Positions 51,301 through 64,000 of a stretch of 64,000 bases of DNA are shown here, in pieces. The notes below the pieces were generated by a model. The model saw only the letters and a list, made by a program, of their open reading frames with translations, had not been told where the DNA came from and made no database searches. The translations under genes and the position numbers were made by a program. Positions within the stretch are counted from its first letter, which is position 1, and each line of letters opens with the position of its first letter. This DNA is from Chrysomallon squamiferum (Eukaryota > Mollusca > Gastropoda > Neomphalida > Peltospiridae), in assembly GCA_012295275.1 (NCBI GenBank), contig CM022670.1, forward strand, positions 40,587,251 through 40,651,250, given 5' to 3'.

Positions 51301-54300
51301 ACCATCCACTGTCATTATTTCTCAGACTCTTGCAATATCAATTTACATAATATTATTTGAATTTATTTAGATAATTATTTGCATTTTTCTCTTTTCAATT
51401 TGTCAAATGGCAGTTTGAGTTTTTTCTTAAGATTAAAAATAACATGACATTGTTATTGATTCATTTCTTTTCAAAATTCAGAAATTGCCTTCAGGCCTTA
51501 TCGAGTCATGCAACATTGCTATGAAGCCAGCAAACAGAGTGAAGAACAGATACAGAAATATATGTGCTTGTAAGTAATTTAATCAGTAAATTTGTACGTG
51601 TCTCAGAATGTTCAGTGGAATTTTTATTATCTGTGCACGTAACGTGAAGATTGCTCTAAATATATTAAACTGATATCTCTAAAGTTCATTCTTTTATTCT
51701 TTTATTAATAATTTAAAATAAAAATGATGTATAAATTGTTAAACAGTTACTGAATTATAATAATAATAATAATAATAATAATAAAATAATCATGGTAAAA
51801 AAATTTTGTTTTAATAAATGATTGTATTCTTAGAAAAATTAAAAAAAATTTAGTTCTATGTAAAGTATATTTTTAGATAACTCTATAACTAATCATTCTA
51901 AACAACAGTTATATAATAATTTAAAATGAATGGATTTCATAATAGCTTAATATGATTGAAATGTAAATACTAGTTACTGTATTGTTATCAGAAAAATGTG
52001 CTTTTCAGATTGTCCTAAAGAATATTGTGCGGCATTCAAATATCAGTATCAAAACTTTTCTAAAATTATATAAAGTTACTGTTTTAGAGATGTAAAGAAG
52101 ATTAAAATAAATAAAAGATTTAAAAAAATTAGTTCCAGAGAGATAAGGAAAAACAAATGGTGTCTTGACCTTTCTGTATCTGAACTCAGAATGAGAATTA
52201 GGTAATAACTTAAAATGCTAGGACTGTGTAACACCTCAGTTTGACAGACAGTTAGGTAATGATGTGGTATGACTAGGATTATTTAAAGACATGGTAGTGT
52301 TGAGATTAGATAGGAAGAGAATATGTCTGGAATTGACAGTGATATAATGATTGGAATTTAATGATGACTCGGATTACTTAAAATCATTGAAATTTAAAGC
52401 TTTATTAAGCATCTTAATCTGTTATTACTTGTTCAGTTTGTGAATTACATTGATACCTGTTCATGAGAATAAGCATTTTAAAAATATTTTATAAAAATAA
52501 TAATTTGGTTTCAGATGATAATTCCAGGGTTATTCTACAATGCGAACCTGATGATCCTGATTCTGACTATATTAATGCTTGTTATATAGATGTGAGTATA
52601 AAATACATAGCACATATTTATATCTGAACACCTGCATGATATATTGTGTATGTATGTGTCTGTATGTGTCTGTATGTGTGAATGAGTGGAATACATTGAA
52701 TCAAGTCACTGAATACATTTTAAAATGCTATCTATTGTGTTTTTACTACTAAAACTAAAACATTTTTTTTGCAGGGTTTCAGAATTCAGAAACAGTACAT
52801 AGCCTCTCAAGGTAAAATAATAAAGTTTATATAATCTGTCTCTATCTCTCTCTCCTTCCATTCATCCATCCTTCTACATTTCAGTGATTTTTTTAATGCA
52901 GTTCTGAATGTCTTCGTAGTTCAGACAAATGGGAAAACATATATGATCGCATTTTCAGTATTTATTCATATTTACTTATTTAGTTGTTTTTTTTAGTTTG
53001 TTTGTTATTAAACAAGGAATGTTATCTATTTATTAGTGTAATTTTGTTTTGATATTTTAGCACAACCCTGCAAACATTTGTGAAATTTAAATATGGTGTG
53101 CGAAAAATTTGTTTTTCTGTTTTCAAAAACAGTTTAATTATATTAGAAATTTTCAAAGATGTTTATTAAATACTTTAAAAAAAAAAAAAAAAATAAGAAT
53201 GAAAGGGAAAAAAAGGAAAAATAACAACAGTATTAATCAAAACAAAATTCTTTCCTATTACTAATACTCCATAAGCAATCTTGTTTTGTATTTATTTTAT
53301 TATATTGGGTTTTGTCTGAAATAATAATCATGTGTCTGTACATTAAACAGTGTTTGCTGTATGGGCTTGCATTAGTGTTTGTTTTGTTTATTTTTGCATG
53401 TAGGCCCAGTGGATGGCAACCTGAATGATTTCTGGAGAATGATTTGGCAACAAAAAACTTCTAAAATTGTCATGTTGACAAATCTAGTGGAAGAAGGACG
53501 AGTATGGAATATATACATATGCATATTTAAGTAAATTTAAAATTTGAAAATAATAAATGTATGTATTTTGTATACAGTATAATGATATTTAATATTTGAA
53601 TATAATATAATGTATATGAGTGGGAGAATAATGTAAATTTATATTTAGCTTTTAATGTTTTGATAAATGTAAAATAAATGTGAATTCATTAATGATCAGA
53701 TTAATTTAAATCTCTTATTGGTTAGATAAATAGAAAATAACTAATAACATTTAGATAAATATGAATTAACAGATGTTTATTAAATAAAATTCAAAATATT
53801 TAGTTAAATTTAAAAATATACAAGACTGAAAAGATGAAATTAGCTTTTTATATCAAAAAATTTCCTTTTAATGTTTAGCTAAATGTTAAATGGCTTAATA
53901 TTCAGATAAATGTGAAATTGCTATTAATATTTAGTTTATACTAATGAAAGTAACAAAAAAAACATGTTAGTGTTGAGACATGCAGTTTTAAAATATATGT
54001 AAACTAACTTGCGTTGTTGAGATACATACAAGCATTGTTTGTATTTAGTTTCAATTTAGTGGTAGCAATTGTATCTAACAAAATAACACACTAGACATGC
54101 AATGACAGAAACTGGAAAATATCCAGAGTTACTCAGTTACCAGGATCAAATAACAGTGTAATCTTATACATAAAAATATTTGAGGCTGTCCCAAGCCACC
54201 ACTTAAATTTGATCAATAACTGAGAACACATGAAACCACTAAAATAAACTCATATATAATCAGCTAATGTACTAACCTGAAAGTAACAGTCAATTAACAG

Positions 54301-55073
54301 TTCAAACCTTCTGAATTGCGTCCAGAATAGTTATGATTTGTTTTTGAAACTATTAATGTTTACTAGTCAATAACAGAAATAATTTTTCTGCTTTCAGCTT
54401 GAACTAATGTTAACATTACTGTGTTACTTGTAAGTTTATCATGGTGTACTGTCAAATAGGAAGCTTTACTTTATTATTAATATATTTTTTTTTATTTCCA
54501 AAAATGTTTTGACTTTCTGAATTACTATTTTTAATTTTTTTTAAAGTTTATTTTTATGATGTGTTACTTTAGAAAAATTGTTATATTTATTAATTCTTAA
54601 TTTTATTTATTATGACGTTATTTGTTCTCAATGAAAATTATTTTTATAAATTACCTGCATTTTTTCTTCAAATATACATGTATTAATGTTATTACTATTT
54701 ATTATTATTATATTATTATTATTATTATTAGTTATTGTTATTATTGTTATTATTTATAACTAATTTATTATTATTATTATTGTTACTTATTACTGTTATT
54801 TATTTTTATTATTGTTATTATTATTAATATTATGATTATTATTTATTACTGTTATTTATTATTGTTACTATTATTATTGTGATGATGACTAAATTTTAAA
54901 AAAAACCTGTTTTGGCAGATCAAGTGTATTACTTACTGGCCAGAGTTAGATGACGAGTCAGTTAAATATGGACAGTTGGAGGTGAAATGTATTTCTGTAG
55001 ATGTCCTCGCACACTTCACAATTCGAACATTTAAAATTCATTCCATCACTGAGGTTTGCTTCCTTTAAATACC

Positions 55074-55124
<51 letters not shown>

Positions 55125-55459
55125 ACATACACACACACACATATGTATGTAAATGTATCTATGTATATATGTGAAAATGGATATATTGATGTACATGTTT
55201 CACTGTAAGTGTGTTTGTGTGTGTGTAGATGTGTTATATGCATTTATTGTACATTTTATAAATGCTTTTTTCTGTTTTTTGAAGTAATAAGTTAGAAGTT
55301 CTAAAAAGAAATCCATATGTGGATCTGTTTTGTTTGAATATTTTAGCAAAAATTGTTTATAAATCTGTGTCATGTGAAATTAGAGATTTGTCACAATATT
55401 CGTCATGTTCAACATATTAATTACATTACTACATTTTTTTTCTTTCAATCAGTGCTGGC

Positions 55460-55495
<36 letters not shown>

Positions 55496-58400
55496 ATATA
55501 TATATATACTGCAGGTCTGTAGTTGAGATACGATGAGGTGTTTGTTAAAAGAAAAATGTATTAATTTATTAATTATTCTGCTAAATACTTAATAATAATA
55601 AAAAAGTATAATTAATCATTTAAATTATTTTTAATTTGTGCAGAACTCACCTTCTCGACTGGTCAAACATTTTCACTACACATCGTGGCCTGACCGTGGA
55701 GTTCCGACAGATGTTGCTTCATTAGTCGAGTTCTATTTCAGAGTGGTCAAAACACAAGAAGAGTGTCAAAGTCCTCTTGTTGTTCACTGCAGGTAACTGT
55801 TATTGTACAGTTTCTGAGGATAAGATGGCTCAAAACATGTATACCAGCCCTATATTTCAACAAAAGTGATATTTGTTATTTTATCACACTTTATGTTATT
55901 TAATGTTTAATCTCATTTCAGTGCTGGCATTGGGAGAACAGGGACATTTCTTGCACTGAGTTATCTGTACGAAGCTTCTAAACATCAAGATTTTGTGAAT
56001 ATTTTTCAGTGTGTTAGCAACATGAGACATCAAAGAGTTAACATGGTCCAAACAGTGGTATGTGTGCTACGTCTGAAAATTAACCACACTTTTTCACTCT
56101 GGCTTATTAGAAATTTAACTGCTGACTTTCTTGAGGAATAATTATGAACAGTTAACTTTTATGTAGTGTTTTGCTTAATGACTTTGCTATGTAATGTTTG
56201 ATGAGACCAGTGTAAGTGAACTGGGTCAGTGATACAGATAAGTGTGGACATTTTTGAAACTATATATGAATAATGGTTGTCATTCTACTTTGAAACAATG
56301 AACTATCCTTGCATAAGTCTGAATAATGCCCAACTAAATTATAGAATGTTTTAAATAAATCATTTACTTACCGTCATCTTAATCATTTTGAAACTGGTCT
56401 TAAGGAAATAGTTTGACACACGCCCTCCCAAAAATAAAAAAATGAAATGAACCCAAATTCACACAGTTTTAAATTATAAGTATTATTAATGCTTAATTAT
56501 CTTAACAAACAGAAGAATTAAAGATTATTAAAATCATATTTGATGTTTCTAACATTAACTAAGTTCTCATGTTTTTTTGTCACAGGAACAGTATGAGTTC
56601 TTACATGATGCTCTTGTTGAAGCAATCCTGGCTGGTGACACAACAGTGTCATCCCTTGATTTCTTACCAAACTTTGAAAAACTGCAGTCTGTTAACCCAG
56701 TGACTGGTGTTGTTAGACTCAGGGAACAGTTTGAGGTTGGTTGCTAAATTCAATTTTTATATCGGCAGTTTATCTTACTTCGGTTTTGTTTTATTTGTTT
56801 ATTTATTTCCTTATTTATAACTTGCTTGTTTACATACCTACATATATGCCTGCCTGCCCACCTACTTCTTGACCTACATACCTACCTACCTACATCTACC
56901 TACTTATCTACCTGACTGACTTATTTATTTATTATTTATTATCATTAAAAATTTCACATAAAATGCTCCAATATATTGTCTTTCTGAAGCTGCATATGTT
57001 TATTTAATTTTTTTTTACAATAAATAAAAATAAAAATTTCCAATTTATTGCCTTTTTTGTTTTTTTACTAATTTCAGAAATATATTTTTTATAAAAAAAA
57101 GATAAATAAAATAATACAAAAAAATAAAATAATCAAAATTACATACAAAAAAATAAAATAATCAAAATTACACACAAAATACAACAACAAAAGAAACTCA
57201 AATGTATTTGAGACCGGTATGATATCACACTTATTTTAAGATCATTTATCACGTTAGATATATAATTTCAGAGCAGCCTGTAATAATGGCAGATAACTAG
57301 CATTAACATTCTTTTGATATATCATCATGTAAACTGTGTCATTAATTATATACTATTTTAATACATAATACTGTCTAAGTTATTATATTCTATTTTATTA
57401 TATAATACTGTGTTATTTATTACATTCTATTTTAATAGATAATACTGTATTATTTTAACAGCTTCTGAATAAAGTGAGCCCTACAGACAGTCTAGAGGAA
57501 TATTCTGCAGCCAGGCTCCCTGATAATACACAGCTAGGAACAGATTTAATGACATCCTTGCATGTGAGTGTGTTTTTCATGTAAATGTTTTGGTTTTTTT
57601 TTTTCTCTAGATATGAATTGGGTAGATAAACTGTGAAAAAAAAAAAAATATAATAATAATAATAAGAAGAAGAAGAAGAAGAAGAAAAAAAAATAAAAAT
57701 GCTGTAAAATTGCCATTTTCGAGTCTTTCCACATTTACTCCTAGCCAGAACAAGTGAAAAGCCTGTGATTTACTCATATTTGTTTGTTTGCTTTCATCTT
57801 AAGTAAGACATCAACACCTTTGCTGTTATATTTATCTCTGTGACACACACAGTTATATTAGTGTCTCATTAGGAAAGGTATATAAAATAGATTGAAGATA
57901 GATAGATTAAAACAAAAACATTTTTACATTAAGTTATTGTCTTTGTTATTAACAAAGTTTAGTTTACATCATTTCAGCCACATGTCACATTTATACAGTT
58001 TTGTCACAGAAAAATAATTACATAATGCATTTAGCCGATGTTTTTAACTCTTGGCAACACTTTAAATGTGAAAATTATAAAGTGATTTTGTTTTCACAAT
58101 AATGTTAAAGTGAATTGTGCTAATTTCTTTTCAGCTAATTACTACCGGCCATACTTGTCCACTCCAGTAGAAGGTGGTACAGATTATATTAATGCTGTTG
58201 TATTACCTGTATGTATGTTTACTGCATATCTGAATACTCCATAAATATAATTTAATGGATTTGTTTAAAATATAATTAAATTAGTAATGAAATATTATAT
58301 CTATATATATTTTGTAATTATTTAATAGATACTAGAAATGTATATAAAAATGATTTAATCAATACTGAAATAACATGTATGAATATAACCGAATAGATAT

Positions 58401-61400
58401 TCGAATATCATGTATAAATATAATTGAATAGGTGCAGGAATATCATGTATAAATATATTTGAATAAATACTGAAATGTGTATAAATGTAATTTAATAGAC
58501 ACTGGAATCATACATAAATAGAATTTAATCCACGCTGAAATATCATGTATGAATATATTGAATAGATACTGGAATATCATGTATCAGTATAATTTAATTG
58601 ATACTGAAATATCATTTATAAATATAATTTAATTGATACTGGAATATCATGTATAAACATAATTGAATAGATACTGAAATGTATGAATATACTGAATAGA
58701 TACTGGAATATCATGTATCTGTATAATTTAATTGATACTGGAATATCATGTATCAGTATAATTTAATTGATACTGAAATATCATTTATAAATATACCTGA
58801 ATAGATACTGGAATATCATGTATAAACATAATTGAATAGATACTGAAATATCATTTATAAATATACCTGAATAGATACTGGAATATCATGTATAAACATA
58901 ATTGAATAGATACTGAAATGTATGAATATACTGAATAGATACTGGAATATCATGTATCTGTATAATTTAATTGATACTGGAATATCATGTATCTGTATAA
59001 TTTAATTGATACTGGAATATCATGTATCAGTATAATTTAATTGATACTGGAATATCATGTATATAGTATAATTTAATTGATACTGGAATATCATGTATAA
59101 ATATAATTTAACAGATACTGAAATTTTTAAAATTTAATAGATACTGGAATATCATGTATAAATATAATTTAATAATAGATACTGAAATATCATTTATAAA
59201 GATATAATATCCTGAATAGATACTGGAATATCATGTAATATAATTTAATTGTATAAATCATGTAATATAATTTAATAGATATTGGAATATCATGTATAAA
59301 TATAATTTAATAGATACTGGAATATCATATATATATATATATAATTAAATGGAAAAAATATATATTATCCAGTTTGTCCTTTGGTATATATAGAAATACC
59401 ATGTATGAATATAATGTATACTGGAATATCATGTATAGATATAATTTAATATATACTGGAATATCATTTATAAATATAATTTAATAGTTACTGAAATATC
59501 ATGTACGATATAATTTAATAGATACTGGAATATCATGTATAGATATAATTTAATATAGTCTCGTTTGACCTTTACGACTAAAATTGGTGCATGTCAAGAA
59601 TTTCACTCATTGTTTTTATACAGGCTTACAGGAACAAACACATGTTTCTGCTCACGCAGATGCCATTGAAGAATACAGTGGTTGACTTCTGGAGAATGAT
59701 TTACGAGAGTAATTCTAACACAATAGTCATGTTAAACAGCGTCACTCAGCAAAGTCAGGTAAACATGGTTTAGCAAATTTATTAAATTTGAACAATTCTT
59801 TTAAACGATTATATGTCTATTTGTCATGCATATATGTGTATACCAGTCAACAAAAATTCTGATGTGCAAATGAACGTTATTAGTTAAACTTTTCAAGTAA
59901 ATGTTTTTTTCCTTAATCAGAATTTTTCATAGTAGTTAGGCTTACTGTAGTTTATGTTATGTTATGTTATGTTATGTTTTGTTGTGGTATGCTATAGTCT
60001 TCTGTGCAGTCCACTGCATGTATATGTGTGTGTGTTAGTGGCTAGTTCATAGTTATCTGTTGTTCTTATTTTAGCATTTATGTATTTGATCAACCTGTTT
60101 AAACAATATACACACCCACAGATGACATCCATGAGAAAGACTGTAAATATCATTTCTTATCAATTCACAATTTGTTTATTTTTGTTAAAACCATGTCATT
60201 TATTAGATGTCATTTCATTTATGGTGATTATTTTTCTGTTTTCTTTTGTTTCTTTCTACTGATTAACAAAAGTAAACAGCTGGATAGTGGCATTTAATTT
60301 CTCTCGCAGACCATCATTAGACAAAAACTAACATTTAACAAAAAGCCTCTATCAATAAAATCACTTTGACCTTTTGTTGTGAATATTTTATTTCACTTAA
60401 TTTTACTAGTCTTTACAGAGTATTGGAATCTACTGGCCAAGTATGGAGTCAGTCATCAGATTCGGTCCATTCGAAATAGAAAAGCTGCAGCACGAATCTC
60501 TGGACTTTTTCAACATCATCACTTTGTCTCTGAAAAACTGGAAGCATGATCTAGTAAGCTGTGTCTCTTTAATAAATGTATAATCTGCTGAAAACTAATT
60601 AGTATTAGATATCATTAGTGTAAACAGATAGTTAATTTTAATCACGTGATATCTTATTTTTTTTTTTTCATCATTATTAATTTGTTTATTTTTAATCTGT
60701 TGTTATTGCAGAACGGTGAAAAGAAAGAAATTAAGCTGTTCCAGTGTGTGTTCTGGCCTCATGGTCACATTGTTCCAATGTCAGCTGTTCCTTTGTTTAC
60801 ACTAATGGAGCATGTTGAGAAACAACCTTCAAATGGACCAGTCACAGTTCACTGCATGTAAGTCTAAATTCTCCATTCAAAAATAGTTAACATCACACAA
60901 GAAGCAAATACTAGTATAGTTATAAATTTGTCATGACTATTTGTATTATCCTGTCCTTGGGATGGTACATATAAAAGATCCCTTGTTGCTAATGGAAATA
61001 ATAGTCTGTAGAGCTTTGCAGGTTTCCCCTTGTTATCTGAATTATCCTTAATGCCATATCTCCAGTGGCAAATAGCTATGATTTAGCTGTATCATCTCTA
61101 TCATTAAATTGAACATTTCCTTTCATAGACTGTATTTGTTTTATTGTTGTCAGTTTTATTTTTTATATATATATAAAGTTAAATTTTTTGTTATAACATT
61201 TCTCACTAACATTACTCAGTGTAACATAAGTAAAGGATTTTAGAATAAGTAACATTGAATTAAAACCAAAGTAGTACAGAAATATGTATAGTTAACACAA
61301 AACACTGACAAAGACTTAAATAATTGTACTTCCTATTTCATGTTCTAGTCAGTAATGTCTGCATCACTGGTTATCAAAGTTTATAATGTTTTTTCTGTGT

Positions 61401-61910
61401 TTAACAGTAATTTCTTATTACAGATATTTCTTCAAAATTTGTTGTTGCCAAGGCATGTAATTTCATGACTACATTGTACAGACAAAAATTCCTGTGCTGT
61501 GAAAAAACAGGCTTCTTATAAAACTTTAAAAAAAAACTACAATAGATTTGACATTCTGTATTGATAGACAGAAAATTAATTTGAGTATTAATTAATGTTT
61601 CAGTGATGGAGTTGAAAGGTCAGGCCTGTATTGTGTTCTAACAGCGATCATTGACAGGCTTAAAATAGAACAAGATGTCAGCATCGTCCAGACCATCAAC
61701 CAGATGAGAGCTTGCAGAAACCAGCTGATTAGAAGCTATGTAAGTTAAATCATTTTCCACACTTTCATGTTTATATAATCAATCAATTCTTTTGTGGTTA
61801 GTTACAGATAGTTACTGAAACTCTATCATTTTTATTAGTTTAAATATTGCCTATTTATTTATAAATTTTGATATTTTTTTTTTTTTTTATGATTTTCTGC
61901 CTCTCCAAAA

Positions 61911-61952
<42 letters not shown>

Positions 61953-62308
61953 TTTTTTTTTTTTTTTTTTTTGTTGTAATTAGAAGAATTTTTTGGTTTA
62001 TTGTCTATTAAATATGTATTTACGAAATACTTCATGATAGCATCTTATATATCAATAAACTTAGTAAATAAAGAAATAAAAAAAAAATAATAATAACAAC
62101 AAAAATTAATAAATAAATAAAATGAATTCATAATAATAACACTTTCAAAAATAGATAAACAGATTTTAAACTTTCAGTTTATGAAATCCTAAATCCTGTT
62201 GTCAATAATTATTACTGTTTTTTTTATTTTCAGACCCAGTTTGAGTTCTGCTACAAAGCAGTACAGGAGTACTTTGAAAGCTACTCCATTTATTCCAATT
62301 ATGCATGA
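45385..62308 (+). CDS. Receptor protein tyrosine phosphatase with ShKT and EGF-like ectodomain, copy B (frame break before D2)
   Basis: Exons: 45385-45439, 46120-46248, 47248-48753, 49146-49283, 49810-49927, 50184-50254, 50751-50965, 51482-51569, 52515-52591, 52775-52811, 53404-53501, 54919-55053, 55644-55792, 55922-56057, 56586-56735, 57462-57563, 58135-58208, 59624-59758, 60419-60553, 60712-60857, 61604-61739, 62234-62308. Same domain order as copy A. D1 is fully canonical: WPDRGVP, EEGR and [10 protein letters not shown]. The linker exon 57462-57563 is 102 nt (73 in copy A) and ends in phase 0, while the next exon needs phase 1; direct joining gives a stop within about 12 codons. A 16-nt microexon at 57862-57877 would restore phase but has a weak acceptor tract. 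D2 exons are otherwise open and end two codons later than in copy A. It may therefore make a D1-only receptor or a full two-domain one. Confidence 0.82.
47248..48753 (+). other. Giant EGF-repeat exon, copy B
   Basis: It has the same 1506-nt length as copy A with no indel. Most modules are identical; differences concentrate in one module ([19 protein letters not shown] versus [19 protein letters not shown] in A) and near the C-terminal end of the exon. Confidence 0.9.
51482..56735 (+). other. PTP domain D1, copy B (canonical active site)
   Basis: All PTP signature motifs are intact: [45 protein letters not shown] and [12 protein letters not shown]. This is the only one of the four PTP domains in the window that has every catalytic element. 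Confidence 0.92.
55077..55120. repeat. (GT)n microsatellite in RPTP copy B intron
   Basis: About 22 GT units; orthologous position to the longer tract at 34117 in copy A. Confidence 0.96.
57462..57563 (+). other. D1-D2 linker exon with phase conflict, copy B
   Basis: It encodes [20 protein letters not shown] and then [14 protein letters not shown]. The copy A counterpart (37380-37452) lacks 29 nt in the middle but keeps the same donor position. Reading through the donor gives a stop after six codons. Confidence 0.85.
58135..62308 (+). other. PTP domain D2 exons, copy B
   Basis: Six exons with conserved splice sites, no internal stops in the D2 frame, WPHG in place of WPD and HCIDGVERSG at the P-loop. 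Preservation of the frame suggests either recent loss of linkage to D1 or a splice route I have not identified. Confidence 0.8.
58310..59560. repeat. Expanded approximately 35-bp minisatellite, copy B intron
   Basis: Dozens of units of the form GATACTGGAATATCATGTAT followed by AAATATAATTTAAT or a variant, roughly 1.25 kb. The same family is present in copy A but about one third as long. Confidence 0.92.
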
Positions 62309-62329
62309 TTTATTCAGTTAGTTTGCAAC

Positions 62330-63090
62330 ATGTGCAGTTAAATACTCCACCATGACTGAAATAATAATACTACTCTTAATAATAATAATCACAACAACAG
62401 TAATAACACTAACAATAAAAATAACAACAACAATGAAATAAAAATGTCTTTGAAAAATAGGCTGCTGCATTTTTCACAGCAGTTTTGTTTTTGATAGATT
62501 TTCATTTTTTAAGTGTCAAAAAATGATGAAAACAAATTGAACATCCTCAGCAAGCCCACAGACTGCAGAATGGAAAACAAACTCTGAGGAATGCTTCATG
62601 ACAGTGCTGAATTGAAGTGGTGGAGAAATTTATACCCTATTTTGTAATGCATTCAGAATATCTTGGTTTGAGTTAATCAAATAGAATTAACAAATGACCG
62701 TTAAAAAGAGTGAATAAATGTTGAGTGTGAAAAATCTAAATATTTAAATAAAAATGAAGACATTCGTTGACTAAAATAAAATAATTTTTTTTTTTTTAAA
62801 AGTAATTTATAATACCTGTCAAGAACAAGACATTTAGACAAGCAAACTGCTACTTATTTTTTCTGTGTCATTTCCCCAATTATTAGAGAACTTTTATAAT
62901 ATATAATAGTTTTATTATCATAAATATCTATTAATATCCTAAAGACTGGGTATAGGTTAGAACTGTCACTACTTGTCATGGCTATTATCTCCAGCAAAAT
63001 TGGTTTTCATATCAGTTTTGTTTGTTAGCATTTAAATAACCTTGCCACAGTTTTTCTCAGGATTATAGAGAAATACTTGTTTCGCTTGTA
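62330..63090. other. Sequence present only in the 3' flank of copy B
   Basis: Copy A passes directly from its stop-codon region to the TATAGTAAAG sequence (41733), while copy B has about 760 bp between TTTATTCAG and that same sequence. The segment has AAT-type repeats but no gene, and I see no clear terminal repeats. Confidence 0.7.
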
Positions 63091-64000
63091 TAGTAAAGTA
63101 AAAGCAGTTCATATAGGATCTTTTTCAAAGATGTTCTTTAAAAGTAATTCATTCAAAGGAATAAATAAATGTAAGGCTAGATAGAACTGGAAAGATTTTC
63201 ACTGAATCTGTACAGATGTGAATATATCCGGTCATTTTTTTACTGCATTTAGGTTTCATGTATAATAAACTTATCACCATTTTAAGTTGTGGACAATAAT
63301 AAGACTAACAGTTAAATATGTTGACATCAGTTCTACATGTAGACAGATCGACAGAGACATTGGTATTGCATTTATTTTTTTATTTTTTTATGTAATCAAA
63401 TTTAGAACAATTTGTATCCTTTTTCTGATTTTGGAATAATTTTTCAAACATTGTTATTATTATTGTTCATTTGTTTTTTTGAAAACTTATTGTTAACCCT
63501 ATTGTACAAATTTCAGTTTTAATAAAAAAATTTTTTTACAATGTTTACTAATTAATACTGTTGGACACGAAAAAAAAACTGTATAATTTATTATATTGTT
63601 TTTAAATTGCATATTGATAAGTATTTTTAGATTGATTTTATTGAAATTACATTTTTATTTGTTTAGTATTTATAATGAAGAAAAGAGTATTTATATAGAT
63701 GTTGAACACTATTATTTTTATTCTCTTTTAAAATGTTATTTGGTATTTTGCAATTGTTCTTTTGACAGTATTTTAATTTATGCACATGATTAAAAATGTG
63801 CATTCACTTTCTTATCTGTACAGAGACCATAAGATGATTTGGCATATTTCTTCTTACTTTCCTTTTTATTAACATAAAAAAATATTATTTAAAAATTAAT
63901 TCAGTTTGTTGAAGTTGGTTAATAATCTAATTAACTTTTTATATAAAAAAATGCATTAATTTCCATCCCCACAGAATCGGTGATATATCATCATATTTCA
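63091..64000. other. 3' flank of copy B, homologous to 41730-42612
   Basis: Collinear with the 3' flank of copy A, including polyadenylation hexamers, ATGTGAATATATCCGGTCA and CAGAGACCATAAGATGATTTG. No exon is seen. Confidence 0.8.

Larger units (their letters stand above)
42990..64000 (+). repeat. Tandem segmental duplication, unit B (continues past window)
   Basis: Collinear with 24215-42677. It is longer because of extra sequence at about 43200-43375, 44540-45230, 52050-52500, 52935-53335, 57580-57860, the expanded minisatellite at 58310-59560 and about 62330-63090. It lacks the extra repeat R and the intron tandem duplication of unit A. Confidence 0.92.

Noticed and set aside
58310-59560. 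CRISPR-like regularly spaced repeats
   Set aside because: Units are head-to-tail without unique spacers, inside a eukaryotic intron; this is a minisatellite.

Overview
The window is nuclear DNA from an animal, most likely a mollusc or another lophotrochozoan. It is very AT-rich, has short GT-AG introns full of microsatellites, and carries conserved metazoan genes. A tandem family of receptor tyrosine phosphatases with long EGF-repeat ectodomains resembles expansions known in molluscs. The species cannot be named from sequence alone.

Layout. (1) 1-2143, minus strand: a TOPORS-type RING E3 ligase gene. Its N-terminal 714 codons are present and the C-terminus runs off the left edge. (2) 2144-4929: intergenic and 5' leader sequence between two divergently transcribed genes, with a perfect CRE-like palindrome and a small hairpin. 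(3) 4930-22398, plus strand: a complete 27-exon ERCC6L2 gene (1555 codons by my splice model), with Tudor, Snf2 helicase and C-terminal HEBO-like regions. A decayed copy of its first exon lies in intron 1. (4) 22399-about 24215: gene-free, with an imperfect inverted-repeat element and simple repeats. (5) About 24215-42677 and about 42990-64000: two tandem copies of a roughly 19-20 kb unit, each holding one receptor protein tyrosine phosphatase (RPTP). A run of exactly 200 N (42678-42877) lies at the junction.

Each RPTP encodes a signal peptide, one ShKT module, about 16-17 EGF-like modules (about 15 in a single 1506-nt exon), one transmembrane helix, a basic juxtamembrane segment and two PTP domains (D1, D2). 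The copies differ in a striking way. Copy A (25517-41703) has an intact 1289-codon frame, but its D1 P-loop reads [10 protein letters not shown] and its WPD loop has lost a proline. Copy B (45385-62308) has the canonical [10 protein letters not shown] and WPDRGVP, but its D1-D2 linker exon is 29 nt longer and leaves D2 out of frame unless a further small exon exists. In both copies D2 looks like a pseudophosphatase (WPH in place of WPD; HCIDGVERSG). The pair may therefore be one catalytic and one non-catalytic receptor with near-identical ectodomains, or one member may be decaying.

TOPORS and ERCC6L2 both act in nuclear genome maintenance and share one intergenic region. The RPTPs are cell-surface signalling proteins unrelated to them. 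All exon coordinates are my own reading of splice sites and phase; no alignment was run.
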